Below the pieces are notes generated by a model that saw nothing but the letters and a program-made list of their open reading frames with translations, was not told the DNA's origin and searched no databases. A DNA stretch of 64,000 nucleotides from Litchfieldia alkalitelluris (lineage in GTDB: Bacteria; Bacillota; Bacilli; Bacillales; Salisediminibacteriaceae): NCBI RefSeq assembly GCF_002153425.1, contig NZ_KZ119600.1, positions 2,841,920 to 2,905,919 of the forward strand, given 5' to 3'. The translations under genes were made by a program, and so were the position numbers. Below, piece by piece: positions 8,287-17,904 of this stretch; the stretch's first letter is position 1; each line of letters begins with the position of its first letter.

Positions 8287-9225
8287 TTATGCTTTAATCG
8301 TCTGTACTGCTTTCTCTAACGTCTCTATATCATAAACAGGTAACACCGTTGCTCTTCGGTTCACTTTCTTTACTAGTCCACTCAATACCTTGCCTGGCCC
8401 AAGCTCTAGAAAGGTATCTACTCCTTCATCCACTAATTTACGAACAGAATCTTCCCATAATACTGGTGAATAAATTTGTTCATAGAGAAGTTGACGAATT
8501 GATTCTGGGTCTGTTACTTTTTCTCCGGTCACATTTGCAATAACTGTCATTTGAGGCTCTTGAATCTTGACATTCTTTAAGTGATCTTTCATATTTTCTG
8601 CTGCCGGCTCCATTAAAGAGGAATGAAATGGTCCACTAACAGAAAGGGGGATCACACGTTTAGCCCCTCGCTCTTTCGCAAGATTTGAAGCAGCTTTAAC
8701 ACCTTCAACTGTGCCAGAGATAACGATTTGGCCAGGTGAGTTGAAGTTTGCTGGTTGAACAGCCCCTGCTGTTTCAGATGCTTCCTTCGTAACAGAAACG
8801 AGGTCTTCACGTTCCATACCTAAAACTGCTGCCATCGTACCTTTCCCAGCTGGTACCGCTTCTTCCATCCATTGACCTCGTTTACGAACAGCTAAACATG
8901 CATCTGCAAAAGAGATAGATCCACTTGCAACTAGAGCAGAATACTCCCCTAGACTATGACCAGCTGCATACTGTGCTTCTACACCATGCCCCTTCAAAAT
9001 CTCCCATATTGAAATACTTGTCGTTAAAAGTGCTGGTTGAGTATTTTCTGTCCGCTTTAAAGTTTCATCTTCACCAGAAAAAATCAATTCTGAAAATGAT
9101 TCACCTAATACCTTGTCTGCCTCACGATAGATTTGCATGCTCTCATCGTATGCCTCTGCAAGTTCTTTTCCCATCCCCACTTGCTGTGATCCTTGGCCTG
9201 GAAAGAGTAATGCTATTTTCCCCAT
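8287..9225 (-). CDS. fabD: Malonyl-CoA:ACP transacylase
   Basis: 312 residues. LFPGQGSQQVGMG at the N-terminus forms the oxyanion-hole region and GHSLGEYSALVASG (near residue 90) carries the nucleophile Ser. GPFHSSLM contains the catalytic His. It transfers malonyl from CoA to ACP, making the elongation substrate. Start ATG with AAAAGGAG 8 bases upstream. It lies 2 bp after plsX in the FapR-controlled operon. Confidence 0.96.
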   Translation of the reverse strand: MGKIALLFPGQGSQQVGMGKELAEAYDESMQIYREADKVLGESFSELIFSGEDETLKRTENTQPALLTTSISIWEILKGHGVEAQYAAGHSLGEYSALVASGSISFADACLAVRKRGQWMEEAVPAGKGTMAAVLGMEREDLVSVTKEASETAGAVQPANFNSPGQIVISGTVEGVKAASNLAKERGAKRVIPLSVSGPFHSSLMEPAAENMKDHLKNVKIQEPQMTVIANVTGEKVTDPESIRQLLYEQIYSPVLWEDSVRKLVDEGVDTFLELGPGKVLSGLVKKVNRRATVLPVYDIETLEKAVQTIKA

Positions 9226-9227
9226 AA

Positions 9228-10229
9228 TTATGACTCCTTTTGTCCATTTTTTTCCTGTAGTTCCTGCTGGATTGTTGATACTACCTGCTCTTCAAACATT
9301 GTATTTGCTTGCTTAATGGCACTGAAGAAACCTCTTGCATCGGACGAACCATGTGCTTTAATTACTGGAGCGCCTAGTCCAAATAACCCTGCTCCTCCAT
9401 ACTCGGAGTAATCCATTTTGAGCTTTACTTTTTTAAACGCTGGCTTTAAGACTCCTGCAGCCAGTTTATTTTTGAAGGAAGAAGTTAACTCTCCTTTTAA
9501 TAATGAAAACAGAGATAATGCTGTACCCTCAATTGTCTTTAGTACGAGATTTCCTGAAAAGCCATCGCAAACAACAACATCTGCAACACCTTCGAGAAGG
9601 TCTCTTGACTCTATATTTCCAACGAAATTCATGGAGCTATTCTCAAGAAGTTCATAAACTTCCTTCGTAAGCTCTGTTCCTTTTCCAGCTTCTGTACCAA
9701 CATTCAATAACCCAATGCGCGGTTGGTCAACTTTTCGAACCTTTTTCATATATACATCGCCCATGAGTGCGTACTGTAGGAGATGAGATGCTTTTGCATC
9801 CATATTTGCACCTACATCAAGAAGAAGGAAACCATCTCCCCCTAACGTTGGAAGCATTGGTGATAAAGCAGGTCTCTCAATCCCTTTGATACGTCCTACG
9901 ATCAGAAGGCCTGCAGCCATTAAAGCACCTGTATTCCCTGCAGAAATAGCAGCATCTGCTTTTCCTTCCTTAACCTGCTGTACCGCTAAAACCATAGAGG
10001 AGTCCCTCTTCCTCCTCACTGCTTTAACAGGTGAATCATCATTATCTATCGTGACATCAGTATGTATTATTTCTACACGGTCGGAGGGAGTAATAAATTT
10101 CTTAATCTCCTCTTCCTTCCCGACTAAAGATATCTTTAAATCGGAATATGTTTCGAGGGCTAATTCACAACCCTTTATAATGCTTTCTGGGGCATTGTCT
10201 CCCCCCATTGCATCTACAGCCAATCTCAT
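9228..10229 (-). CDS. plsX: Phosphate acyltransferase PlsX
   Basis: 333 residues with the PlsX signatures [15 protein letters not shown] at the start, [16 protein letters not shown] near residue 95 and [18 protein letters not shown] near 140. It converts acyl-ACP into acyl-phosphate, the acyl donor for PlsY in phosphatidic acid synthesis, and works at the membrane surface. It starts 20 bp after fapR, with GGGAGG 9 bases before the ATG, and precedes fabD. Confidence 0.96.
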   Translation of the reverse strand: MRLAVDAMGGDNAPESIIKGCELALETYSDLKISLVGKEEEIKKFITPSDRVEIIHTDVTIDNDDSPVKAVRRKRDSSMVLAVQQVKEGKADAAISAGNTGALMAAGLLIVGRIKGIERPALSPMLPTLGGDGFLLLDVGANMDAKASHLLQYALMGDVYMKKVRKVDQPRIGLLNVGTEAGKGTELTKEVYELLENSSMNFVGNIESRDLLEGVADVVVCDGFSGNLVLKTIEGTALSLFSLLKGELTSSFKNKLAAGVLKPAFKKVKLKMDYSEYGGAGLFGLGAPVIKAHGSSDARGFFSAIKQANTMFEEQVVSTIQQELQEKNGQKES

Positions 10230-10249
10230 GCTATACGGCCTCCCTTAAT

Positions 10250-10804
10250 TTATTGTTCCTGACGAAACATAGAAAATTGTCCTTGAAAGACAACCTCTTG
10301 ATCTACATAACTTATAACTTCAACAGTTGTACGTTCTTCACCAATTTCTGTTACATGTGCTTTCGCTACAACACGCTCTCCTTCTTTAACCCGACGCTTA
10401 AAGGAAACTGTTGATTTTACCGTTAATGCAAGCTCATCATCTATGATAGCCACAGCCAATGAATTTGCCTGAGCAAATAGATGATGACCTCTTGCTATTC
10501 TTGTACGTGAAAAAACATGCTCTTCCCGTATATCTAATAAAGAAATGGCCTGCTTGTCTAGCTGTAAGTCAATAACTTCTCCAATAACCTCATCAAGTGG
10601 CAGTGCTTTCACCGTATCATATTGTTGTTTTGCCACATGTTTAATACGTTCCCTTACTTCAGGAATATTTAGTTCCAAGCGGTCTAGCCGTACTGTTTGT
10701 ACACTTACTTCAAAAAATTCTGCTAACGCTTCATCTGTTATAAATGGATCCTCGTTTATCTTTTCTTTTAACATAGGCTGACGTTGTTTTTTCGGTAATT
10801 TCAT
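10250..10804 (-). CDS. fapR: Fatty-acid biosynthesis repressor FapR
   Basis: 184 residues. The N-terminal third is a winged/HTH DNA-binding domain ([25 protein letters not shown]), and the C-terminal two thirds are a hotdog fold ([22 protein letters not shown]) that binds malonyl-CoA. In B. subtilis FapR represses the fap regulon until malonyl-CoA rises. Its own operator is in front of the gene (10823-10840), so autoregulation and control of plsX-fabD-fabG are expected. The start ATG is preceded by a modest GGATGTG site. Confidence 0.95.
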   Translation of the reverse strand: MKLPKKQRQPMLKEKINEDPFITDEALAEFFEVSVQTVRLDRLELNIPEVRERIKHVAKQQYDTVKALPLDEVIGEVIDLQLDKQAISLLDIREEHVFSRTRIARGHHLFAQANSLAVAIIDDELALTVKSTVSFKRRVKEGERVVAKAHVTEIGEERTTVEVISYVDQEVVFQGQFSMFRQEQ

Positions 10805-10822
10805 TTAATCACATCCATACTT

Positions 10823-10840
10823 ATATGACTAGGTACTAAT
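10823..10840 (-). promoter_or_regulatory. FapR operator
   Basis: On the minus strand the text is ATTAGTACCTAGTCATAT, closely matching the published FapR box TTAGTACCTRDTACTAA in its left half and centre. It lies just downstream of the predicted -10 (10844-10849), so a bound repressor would cover the start of transcription. Confidence 0.8.
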
Positions 10841-10843
10841 AGT

Positions 10844-10872
10844 AGTATATAGTTCGATTTCTATATTTTCAA
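10844..10872 (-). promoter_or_regulatory. Predicted sigma-A promoter of the fapR operon
   Basis: Minus-strand -35 TTGAAA (10867-10872), 17-bp spacer and -10 TATACT (10844-10849). The FapR operator overlaps the expected +1. It sits between recG and fapR. Confidence 0.7.
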
Positions 10873-10886
10873 CCATGAATATTAAA

Positions 10887-12920
10887 TCAATCTAATTTTT
10901 CCCCTTGAAATGCTCCTTGCTCTCTTAATCTATCCCTTAGTTTTCCGTAATCTTCAGACTTCCAGAAGGCTTCTGAATTAACTAATTTATTTGCATCCTG
11001 CCTCGCCACTTCTAACACTCGAAAGTCCTCCACTATATCTGCGACCTTAAAGTTTGGTAAACCACTTTGCTTTGCTCCGAAAAAATCTCCAGGTCCCCTT
11101 AATTCCAAGTCCCTTTCTGATAACTCAAAACCATCATTCGTATCTGTCATAATTTTCATACGCTCTTTACCTACATCAGATTTCGGATCTGCAAGTAAAA
11201 TACAATAGGACTGAGCTTGTCCACGACCTACCCGGCCCCTCAGTTGATGCAGTTGAGCAAGGCCAAAGCGTTCTGCATCATAAATAACCATTACCGTTGC
11301 ATTAGGAACATTAACGCCAACTTCAACTACAGTAGTTGAAACAAGGAGATTCACACTGTTTTCGGCAAATTGATTCATAACATCGTCCTTTTCTTCAGAG
11401 GAAAGTCGCCCATGCATGAGCCCCACACGATATTCTGGCATTGCCTGTGTTAACTGTTGATGAACGTCTATTGCGTTTTGAACGTCTAGCTTCTCCGATT
11501 CTTCTATCAGTGGACAAATAACGTACCCTTGATAGCCTTTCCCAAGCTCTCGCTTCATAAAATCTATTACCCTCGGAAGCATATCTGGCTTTCCCCAACG
11601 CGTCTCTACTGGTTTTCGTCCTTTTGGCATTTCATTAATGACAGATACATCCATATCTCCAAAAGCAGATATGGCTAATGTTCTTGGAATTGGAGTAGCC
11701 GTCATAAAAAGAACATCTGGTCGTAGCCCTTTTTTGCGCAAAATTCGCCGTTGTTCAACTCCAAAACGATGCTGCTCATCGGTGATAACAAGTCCTAGTT
11801 TCTTAAAATCCACTCCCTCTTGAATAAGGGCATGGGTACCAATTAGAACATCTATTTCACCATTTACTAATCCAGCTAAAATTTCTCTCCTTTCCTTAAC
11901 TCGAGCCGACCCTGACAGTAATTCAACCCTTAATTGTAAAGGCGCCAAAAGGTCTTGTAGAGATGCTTTATGCTGCTCTGCTAAAATTTCAGTTGGTACC
12001 ATTAACGCACCTTGAAACCCCGCTAATGCATTTGCATACAATGCACACCCAGCAACCACGGTTTTTCCTGATCCTACATCACCTTGAAGTAAGCGATTCA
12101 TTCTATGAGGTCCTTGAAGGTCATCTAGTATCTCCTTTAGCACCTTTTTTTGCGCTTGTGTAAGTTCAAATGGAAGGTCTTGAACAAATCCCTTTACCTT
12201 ATCAATAGAAAAGACCTTTTGCTGTCCTTCGTCACCTTGTCTTTCCCACTTCCGAAACATTTGCATTTTTAATTGAAAAAGGAGTAGTTCTTCATAAATC
12301 ATTCTTCTTTTCGCTTGAACTAATTGTGTGGCTGAAGTAGGAAAATGAAGTTGGCGAAAAGTTTCTTGCCGATTCATTAAACGATACATATTGATTAATT
12401 GTTCAGGTAAGGTTTCTTCTATTTGATCTCCATATTGTTGAAAAGCATTGTTAATAAATTTTCTTAAGGTGGTCATTTTCAGGTTTCCACGGATAGAATA
12501 AACTGGTTCTAGTTCTCCAGCTTGACTATTTTTTGCTGTCTTAATCGTTCCCCCGGAAATCATAAGTCGGTTACGGTCAAACTTACCGTTAATCGTTATT
12601 GTATCTCCTAGGTTAATCTGTTTTTTTAAATAGGATTGATTAAAGAAAACCGCTTGAACTAAGAGACCGTCCACGAGTACGCGAACGGTCAAGCGTGCTT
12701 TATTTTTCCCATAAAAACGAAGGGTCGGTTCACTATGAACTATACCCCTAATAGTCACTCGTTCATCATGCTGTGCTTCATGAATTGGTCGTATTGCATA
12801 ATCTTCGTAACGAAAAGGAAAATGCTCTAGTAGTTGCTCCACAGTTTTTATTCCCATCGCTTCTAACTGTTCTACCGCCCTCGGACCAACACTTTGAATT
12901 TGTGATACGTCATCCTTCAT
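10887..12920 (-). CDS. recG: ATP-dependent DNA helicase RecG
   Basis: 677 residues. The N-terminal wedge domain with OB fold (VTIRGIVHSEPTLRFYGKNK) is followed by the helicase core: Walker A GDVGSGKT, motif II in LVITDEQHRFGV, motif III MTATPIPRT, and the RecG-specific QLRGRVGRG. It remodels stalled replication forks and branched DNA. The ATG at 12920 lies 5 bases after the sdaAA stop with AAGGTG inside the sdaAA end; the upstream GTG at 12929 overlaps that site. Confidence 0.96.
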   Translation of the reverse strand: MKDDVSQIQSVGPRAVEQLEAMGIKTVEQLLEHFPFRYEDYAIRPIHEAQHDERVTIRGIVHSEPTLRFYGKNKARLTVRVLVDGLLVQAVFFNQSYLKKQINLGDTITINGKFDRNRLMISGGTIKTAKNSQAGELEPVYSIRGNLKMTTLRKFINNAFQQYGDQIEETLPEQLINMYRLMNRQETFRQLHFPTSATQLVQAKRRMIYEELLLFQLKMQMFRKWERQGDEGQQKVFSIDKVKGFVQDLPFELTQAQKKVLKEILDDLQGPHRMNRLLQGDVGSGKTVVAGCALYANALAGFQGALMVPTEILAEQHKASLQDLLAPLQLRVELLSGSARVKERREILAGLVNGEIDVLIGTHALIQEGVDFKKLGLVITDEQHRFGVEQRRILRKKGLRPDVLFMTATPIPRTLAISAFGDMDVSVINEMPKGRKPVETRWGKPDMLPRVIDFMKRELGKGYQGYVICPLIEESEKLDVQNAIDVHQQLTQAMPEYRVGLMHGRLSSEEKDDVMNQFAENSVNLLVSTTVVEVGVNVPNATVMVIYDAERFGLAQLHQLRGRVGRGQAQSYCILLADPKSDVGKERMKIMTDTNDGFELSERDLELRGPGDFFGAKQSGLPNFKVADIVEDFRVLEVARQDANKLVNSEAFWKSEDYGKLRDRLREQGAFQGEKLD

Positions 12921-12925
12921 GATCT

Positions 12926-13822
12926 TCACACCTTTTTCTTTGAAGAACCAAATATTTTCTCCTGATATTTCCGTCCAGTTGGTGTAGCTGCTAATCCACC
13001 TTCTCCAGTTTCCCTTAATGTAAAAGGCATCGTTTCACCAATGCGATACATGGCATCAATTACTTCATCACATGGAATTCTACTCTCTATTCCAGCTAAC
13101 GCCATATCTGCAGCTACCATTGCATTTGACGCACCAAAAGCATTTCGCTTTACACATGGCACTTCCACAAGACCTGCTACTGGATCACAAACTAATCCAA
13201 GCATACCTTTTAATGCCATGGCCATCGCCTGGGATGACTGCCTAGGTGTACCTCCTGCCATTTCAACGATTGCAGCTGCTGCCATGCCAGTTGCTGATCC
13301 TACCTCTGCTTGACATCCACCTGCCGCGCCTGAAATGGAAGCATTATTAGCAACTATAAAGCCAAATGCTCCACTTGTAAAAAGAAAGCGTACCATTTGT
13401 TCTCGAGTAGGATTTAATTTATCTTTCACTGCAAAAAGAGTCCCTGGTACAACGCCTGCTGACCCTGCTGTAGGGGTTGCACAAATTGTACCCATTGCAG
13501 CGTTCACTTCATTTGTTGCCATCGCTTTTGCTACTGCCTCTAATATAAAAGGACCAGATATCGTATTATTTTTTTGGATATATTCAAACAGTTTTTTCCC
13601 ATCTCCTCCAGTTAAGCCAGAAACGGATTTCACCTGTTCCTTTATACCTCTCTCCACTGCTTTTTCCATTACAGCCAAGTTTCTTTCCATTTGTGCCATT
13701 ATATCTTCCTTGGACCTTTCATGGTGCTCCATCTCTTGTCTTATCATGACTTCCGAAATGGATATCCCTTCATTTTCAGCAAAGGTTACTAATTCTTCTG
13801 CATTCCTAAACATAGCATTCAT
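12926..13822 (-). CDS. sdaAA: L-serine dehydratase, alpha subunit
   Basis: 298 residues. Conserved cysteines that hold the 4Fe-4S cluster are visible in GTICATPTAGSAG, GGCQAEVGSATG, LVCDPVAGLVEVPCVKRNAF. With the beta subunit it deaminates L-serine to pyruvate and ammonia. Start ATG after GGGGGG at 6 bases. It follows sdaAB by 32 bp and precedes recG, the same order as in B. subtilis. Confidence 0.94.
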   Translation of the reverse strand: MNAMFRNAEELVTFAENEGISISEVMIRQEMEHHERSKEDIMAQMERNLAVMEKAVERGIKEQVKSVSGLTGGDGKKLFEYIQKNNTISGPFILEAVAKAMATNEVNAAMGTICATPTAGSAGVVPGTLFAVKDKLNPTREQMVRFLFTSGAFGFIVANNASISGAAGGCQAEVGSATGMAAAAIVEMAGGTPRQSSQAMAMALKGMLGLVCDPVAGLVEVPCVKRNAFGASNAMVAADMALAGIESRIPCDEVIDAMYRIGETMPFTLRETGEGGLAATPTGRKYQEKIFGSSKKKV

Positions 13823-13854
13823 GTTGTTCCCCCCTTGATGCCTTCCATGGTATT

Positions 13855-14517
13855 TTATTCATGTATCTTGGTGACTTGTGTGACGAGATCTAGAGCTGAT
13901 ATTTCGTCTAGAATATTTTTTTCTATATTCTGGTCCACTTCTATTACCATTAAAGCCTCTTTCCCCATTTCTTTTCTAGACACTTCCATATGCCCAATAT
14001 TAATCTCATATTGGGCTAACGCAGCAGAAACAGACGCAATCGCGCCATAACGATCATTATGAACTACTAATATTGCAGGATGATTACCACTTAATCGCAG
14101 TTGAAATCCATTTAGCTCTTTAATTTCAACTTTTCCCCCACCAATTGAAATACCCACTAATTCCATTTCACTCTCGTCGTCCCCTAGGTGTATTTTAACC
14201 GTATTAGGATGTTCAACTTGTGCTTCTTCCTCATGGAACGAAACAGTGAGCCCTATATCATTAGCAATACTTAATGCTTTCGTTATGCGGGTATCACTCG
14301 TATCGAATCCCATAACACCTCCAACAAGGGCCACATCTGTTCCATGGCCTAAATATGTTTTTGCAAAGGAGCCATACAGATGGAAATTAACCCATTTCGG
14401 TTCCTTACGAAAAAGCTGTCTTGCTACAAGACCAATACGTGCTGCACCTGCAGTATGTGAACTAGAAGGTCCGATCATAACTGGGCCAATAATATCAAAC
14501 ACGCTGCGATATTTCAT
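13855..14517 (-). CDS. sdaAB: L-serine dehydratase, beta subunit
   Basis: 220 residues. The N-terminal half has the serine dehydratase beta motif IGPSSSHTAGAARIG and the C-terminal 75 residues form an ACT domain (ILVVHNDRYGAIASVSAALA), which in this family senses L-serine. GGGGAGG precedes the ATG. It is the first gene of sdaAB-sdaAA-recG and is separated from the upstream degV gene by a strong terminator. Confidence 0.93.
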   Translation of the reverse strand: MKYRSVFDIIGPVMIGPSSSHTAGAARIGLVARQLFRKEPKWVNFHLYGSFAKTYLGHGTDVALVGGVMGFDTSDTRITKALSIANDIGLTVSFHEEEAQVEHPNTVKIHLGDDESEMELVGISIGGGKVEIKELNGFQLRLSGNHPAILVVHNDRYGAIASVSAALAQYEINIGHMEVSRKEMGKEALMVIEVDQNIEKNILDEISALDLVTQVTKIHE

Positions 14518-14539
14518 TATTTCTGCCTCCCCATGGTGT

Positions 14540-14574
14540 TACAACAACAGAATATATATATTGGAGTTGTTGTA
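14540..14574. promoter_or_regulatory. Perfect 9-bp inverted repeat before sdaAB
   Basis: TACAACAAC (14540-14548) and GTTGTTGTA (14566-14574) form a perfect inverted repeat separated by 17 bp of alternating TA. It lies just upstream of the sdaAB ribosome-binding site. It could be an operator or an mRNA leader hairpin; no known family was recognised. The rest of 14575-14750 is AT-rich and holds no confident promoter. Confidence 0.5.
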
Positions 14575-14750
14575 TTTATAAAATCAATTTTATGAATGCG
14601 CTTTATTTTTTTATGCCCATTAATCGAATAAAACAATCTCATCAAGTATATAGTAACAAAATGTTTGTAAAACGGCTATTATCTTTTGTCATGATAGAGA
14701 ATTGGATATCTTTGTAAGCACGTAAATAGTTACGAAGCTTACTTCCACTG

Positions 14751-14784
14751 GGATTTTTTTATCCTTTTTTATCCTTTTTTATCC
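14751..14784. repeat. Three A/T-tracts phased at 10 bp
   Basis: The unit ATCCTTTTTT repeats with a 10-bp period, giving T6-T7 tracts on one helical face. Such phased tracts bend DNA. They lie between the degV terminator and the sdaAB leader. Confidence 0.6.
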
Positions 14785-14788
14785 TCAT

Positions 14789-14836
14789 CAAAAAGTGTCC
14801 CTAAACATTTATAAAAACGTTTAGGGACACTTTTTA
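14789..14836 (-). terminator. Terminator of degV
   Basis: AAAAGTGTCCCTAAAC and its complement GTTTAGGGACACTTTT pair over about 16 bp around a short loop. It ends the fakA-degV transcript and isolates sdaAB. Confidence 0.85.
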
Positions 14837-14850
14837 ATAGTCTTAAAATT

Positions 14851-15711
14851 TTATTCTGCCGTAGATGTAAATGTAATGGAAATTGTTCCTGGTCCAACAT
14901 GAGTACCAATAACTGGACCAATATCAGTTATAACTGATTGCTTCACATTGAACTGTTCTTTTAGCTTATCCATAAGTGACTCTGCTTCTTCGTTAGCTTG
15001 TGCATGGGAAATCCCCACATGTACAGGGTTTTTGCCATAACGGCTTTCGAACTCTTGAATAATACGTGAAACTGCCTTTTTTTGACCTCTAACTTTTTCG
15101 AACGGAAAAACTTCACCATCATCATTTAATGATAGAATTGGCTTGATCTTTAATAAGGAGCCTAATACAGCTGATGCTTTACCAATCCTGCCATTTTTCT
15201 CCAAGTATTCTAACGTATCTACCATAAAGAACACTGAAGTATCATTTAGAAGTGTATCAAGGCGTTTCATGCATTCTTCCTTCGTTGCACCCTTATTTGC
15301 TAGTTGTGCGATTTCCACCACTATCACTCCGATAGCATAAGATGCTTTCTTTGAGTCAACAACAGTCACAGAAGCATCGTCACCAAGCGTTTGAGATGCA
15401 ATATAAGCAGATTGGAATGTTCCGCTTAACTTGGAAGATAGATGAATGGAAATAATTTCGTTTTCAGGATTCTCTTCTGCAAGGCGACGATACTCCACTT
15501 CAAATTGATGTGGGGTAGGCTGTGATGTGGTTGGAATCTCACCTGCCGATTTTAGCTTTTCATAAAATTGAGCTGACGTTAAGTCTACCCCATCTTCAAA
15601 CGTTTCTTGTCCAAAATGAACTTTTAACGGTACCACGGTAAGACCTAACTCTTCCTGCATTGATTTTGGAATATCTGCTGTTGAGTCCGTAACTACTTTT
15701 ACGTTCCCCAT
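14851..15711 (-). CDS. DegV family protein, probable fatty-acid kinase binding subunit FakB
   Basis: 286 residues, full length for the DegV family. The N-terminal domain starts VKVVTDSTADIPK and has the TTSQPTP motif; the C-terminal domain has RIGKASAVLGSLLKIKPIL and ends GPVIGTHVGPGTI. DegV/FakB proteins hold a fatty acid whose carboxylate is phosphorylated by FakA. fakA lies immediately upstream (28 bp), which supports the pairing. ATG at 15711 has GGGGG 8-9 bases upstream; the GTG two codons earlier is too close. B. subtilis has no degV gene at this position. Confidence 0.88.
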   Translation of the reverse strand: MGNVKVVTDSTADIPKSMQEELGLTVVPLKVHFGQETFEDGVDLTSAQFYEKLKSAGEIPTTSQPTPHQFEVEYRRLAEENPENEIISIHLSSKLSGTFQSAYIASQTLGDDASVTVVDSKKASYAIGVIVVEIAQLANKGATKEECMKRLDTLLNDTSVFFMVDTLEYLEKNGRIGKASAVLGSLLKIKPILSLNDDGEVFPFEKVRGQKKAVSRIIQEFESRYGKNPVHVGISHAQANEEAESLMDKLKEQFNVKQSVITDIGPVIGTHVGPGTISITFTSTAE

Positions 15712-15739
15712 AAACACAACCCCCTTTTAATTAAACCAT

Positions 15740-17425
15740 TTACTCAACTGATAAAATATACGAGTAAAGTGGTTGGTTTCCAACATGTACTTCAACTTCC
15801 ACATCTTCGTATTTCTCTTCTAGATATTTGACCAACTCATCGGTCTCATCCTCTGTACGGTCTTCTCCACGGATGATCGTTACAATTTCACTATCTTCAT
15901 CTAACATCTTGTCCAATAGTTCTTTTGCAACATTTTGGACTACAGGGCCAGTGGATAAAATATCTTTTTCGTATATACCCATAAAGTCCCCTTTTTTAAT
16001 TTGAACACCATTTAGGCTAGTATCCCTAACGGCATATGTAACTTCACCCGTTTTAACAGACTGGAGAGCTTCACTCATTTGACTTTGATTGTCCTCCAAT
16101 GAATCCACAGGATTAAAAGCAAGTAGTGCAGCTAAACCTTGTGGAACAGATTTAGATGAGACAACCACAACATCTCCTTCTGTTACAGATGCAGCCTGCT
16201 GTGCTGCCATAATAATATTACTGTTATTTGGAAGAAGAATGATCTTTTCAGCATTACAATCTTCAATAGCTTTAACGAAGTCTTCCGTTGATGGATTCAT
16301 TGTTTGTCCACCCTCAATAACTCGTTTAGCACCTAAGCCTTTAAATAAATCTGAAATTCCTCCACCCATAGCAACTGTAATGATCCCATACTCTGTTTTC
16401 TCGTCCTTTTTAGGCTTATCGTGTGGGACTTTTACACCAGTACTTTCCTGCTCTAAAATAGAAGTATGCTGTTCGCGCATATTTTCTATTTTTACATTCA
16501 CTAAAGAACCAAATTTCTGTGCTTCAGAAATGACATTCCCAGGATATTCAGCATGAATGTGAATTTTTAATAAATCCTCATCCGAAACAACAAGTAAAGA
16601 ATCTCCATGTTCACTTAATTTGTTTCTAAAGGCAGATTCATCATAAGGGTTTTGGGTCGTTTTTTCGTCCTCAAATTTAACCATAACCTCTGTACAATAA
16701 CCAAACTCAATATCCTCTGTGGACATGTGACTTTGGGCAGATTGATGATGCTCCACCTGAACTAGTTCAGTCATACTTGGTTCATTTTGTACAAGGTCGA
16801 CGATTTTTTCACCTTTAAGCACTGCAAGAAAGCCTTCGTAAATTGTCAACAACCCTTGTCCACCTGAATCAACTACGCCAACCTCCTTTAGTACAGGAAG
16901 TAAATCTGGGGTCCGATCCAAGGACGCTTTTGCTTCTTTAACAACGGCTTCCATCAATGCAATTGTGTCATCATTCTTTTTGGAGAAATCAACAGCTTTT
17001 TTGGCAGAATCTTTTGCAACAGTTAGAATTGTACCTTCAACTGGCTTCATGACTGCTTTATATGCCATATCGACCCCATATTCGAATGCTTTACTTAGTT
17101 CTTTTGCATTAATCGTTTCTTTTCCTTCAACCGACTTTGAGAAACCACGGAATAATTGAGATAAAATCACTCCTGAATTACCTCGTGCTCCCATTAACAA
17201 GCCCTTTGCAAAGGATCCTGCTATTTTACCTACATGTTCTGTCTTATGACCCTTTACCTCTTTAACACCAGAAGTAATCGTCAAATTCATATTTGTTCCT
17301 GTATCCCCATCTGGAACTGGGAATACGTTTAATGCATCAATCGTTTTTGAATTATTGGATAGATTGTTTGCCCCTTCAATAAGCATATGAGCAAACTTTT
17401 CTCCTTCAATAATTTTGATTGTCAC
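15740..17425 (-). CDS. fakA: Fatty acid kinase catalytic subunit FakA (YloV, DAK2 domain)
   Basis: 561 residues. The N-terminal DAK2/DhaL ATP-binding domain shows NVFPVPDGDTGTNMNLT near residue 31 with the magnesium-binding Asp residues. The middle and C-terminal regions (MGGGISDLFKGLGA, LPNNSNIIMAAQQA) are typical of YloV. It phosphorylates FakB-bound fatty acids, feeding exogenous acyl chains to PlsX/PlsY. GTG start with GGAGGAG 7 bases upstream. It follows the Asp23 gene by 22 bp. Confidence 0.92.
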   Translation of the reverse strand: MTIKIIEGEKFAHMLIEGANNLSNNSKTIDALNVFPVPDGDTGTNMNLTITSGVKEVKGHKTEHVGKIAGSFAKGLLMGARGNSGVILSQLFRGFSKSVEGKETINAKELSKAFEYGVDMAYKAVMKPVEGTILTVAKDSAKKAVDFSKKNDDTIALMEAVVKEAKASLDRTPDLLPVLKEVGVVDSGGQGLLTIYEGFLAVLKGEKIVDLVQNEPSMTELVQVEHHQSAQSHMSTEDIEFGYCTEVMVKFEDEKTTQNPYDESAFRNKLSEHGDSLLVVSDEDLLKIHIHAEYPGNVISEAQKFGSLVNVKIENMREQHTSILEQESTGVKVPHDKPKKDEKTEYGIITVAMGGGISDLFKGLGAKRVIEGGQTMNPSTEDFVKAIEDCNAEKIILLPNNSNIIMAAQQAASVTEGDVVVVSSKSVPQGLAALLAFNPVDSLEDNQSQMSEALQSVKTGEVTYAVRDTSLNGVQIKKGDFMGIYEKDILSTGPVVQNVAKELLDKMLDEDSEIVTIIRGEDRTEDETDELVKYLEEKYEDVEVEVHVGNQPLYSYILSVE

Positions 17426-17447
17426 GAAATGCTCCTCCTAACTATAC

Positions 17448-17813
17448 CTATGGGTTTGTAACACGAACTCCCTGAACAAAAATATTAACAGAGTCCACAT
17501 TGAGTCCCAGCATCTGTTCTAATTGATATTTCACTTTTGACTGAACATTATGCGCTACTTCGGAAATTTTTGTTCCATAACTAACAATAATGTACATGTC
17601 GATGTGAATTTCCTCTTCTCCGTCTTCACGGATTACAACGCCTCGACCCATATTTTCTCGCCCCAAGAGGTCAGTAATACCGTCTTTCAACTGTTTTTGT
17701 GAAGCCATTCCAACGATGCCGTAGCAGTCGATGGCTGCACCACCTGCTATTACAGCAACCACTTCTTTTGAAACGTCAATTTTACCATAATTGGTTTTCA
17801 TTTCGATGGTCAT
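17448..17813 (-). CDS. Asp23/Gls24 family envelope stress protein (YloU)
   Basis: 121 residues with the Asp23 core: YGKIDVSKEVVAVIAGGAAIDCYGIVGM, DGEEEIHIDMYIIVSYGTKI and VDSVNIFVQGVRV at the end. Family members are abundant cytoplasmic proteins linked to cell-envelope and alkaline stress. AAGGAGG precedes the ATG. First gene of the yloU-fakA-degV transcript, divergent from rpmB, as in B. subtilis. Confidence 0.9.
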   Translation of the reverse strand: MTIEMKTNYGKIDVSKEVVAVIAGGAAIDCYGIVGMASQKQLKDGITDLLGRENMGRGVVIREDGEEEIHIDMYIIVSYGTKISEVAHNVQSKVKYQLEQMLGLNVDSVNIFVQGVRVTNP

Positions 17814-17904
17814 GCAAAATCCTCCTTTGGCTGTTTGCCTGCATGGCTACCGCCATTTTACTATAAACGAAACTAATTTAAAAGAAAACATGGTATAAGT
17901 TTAA

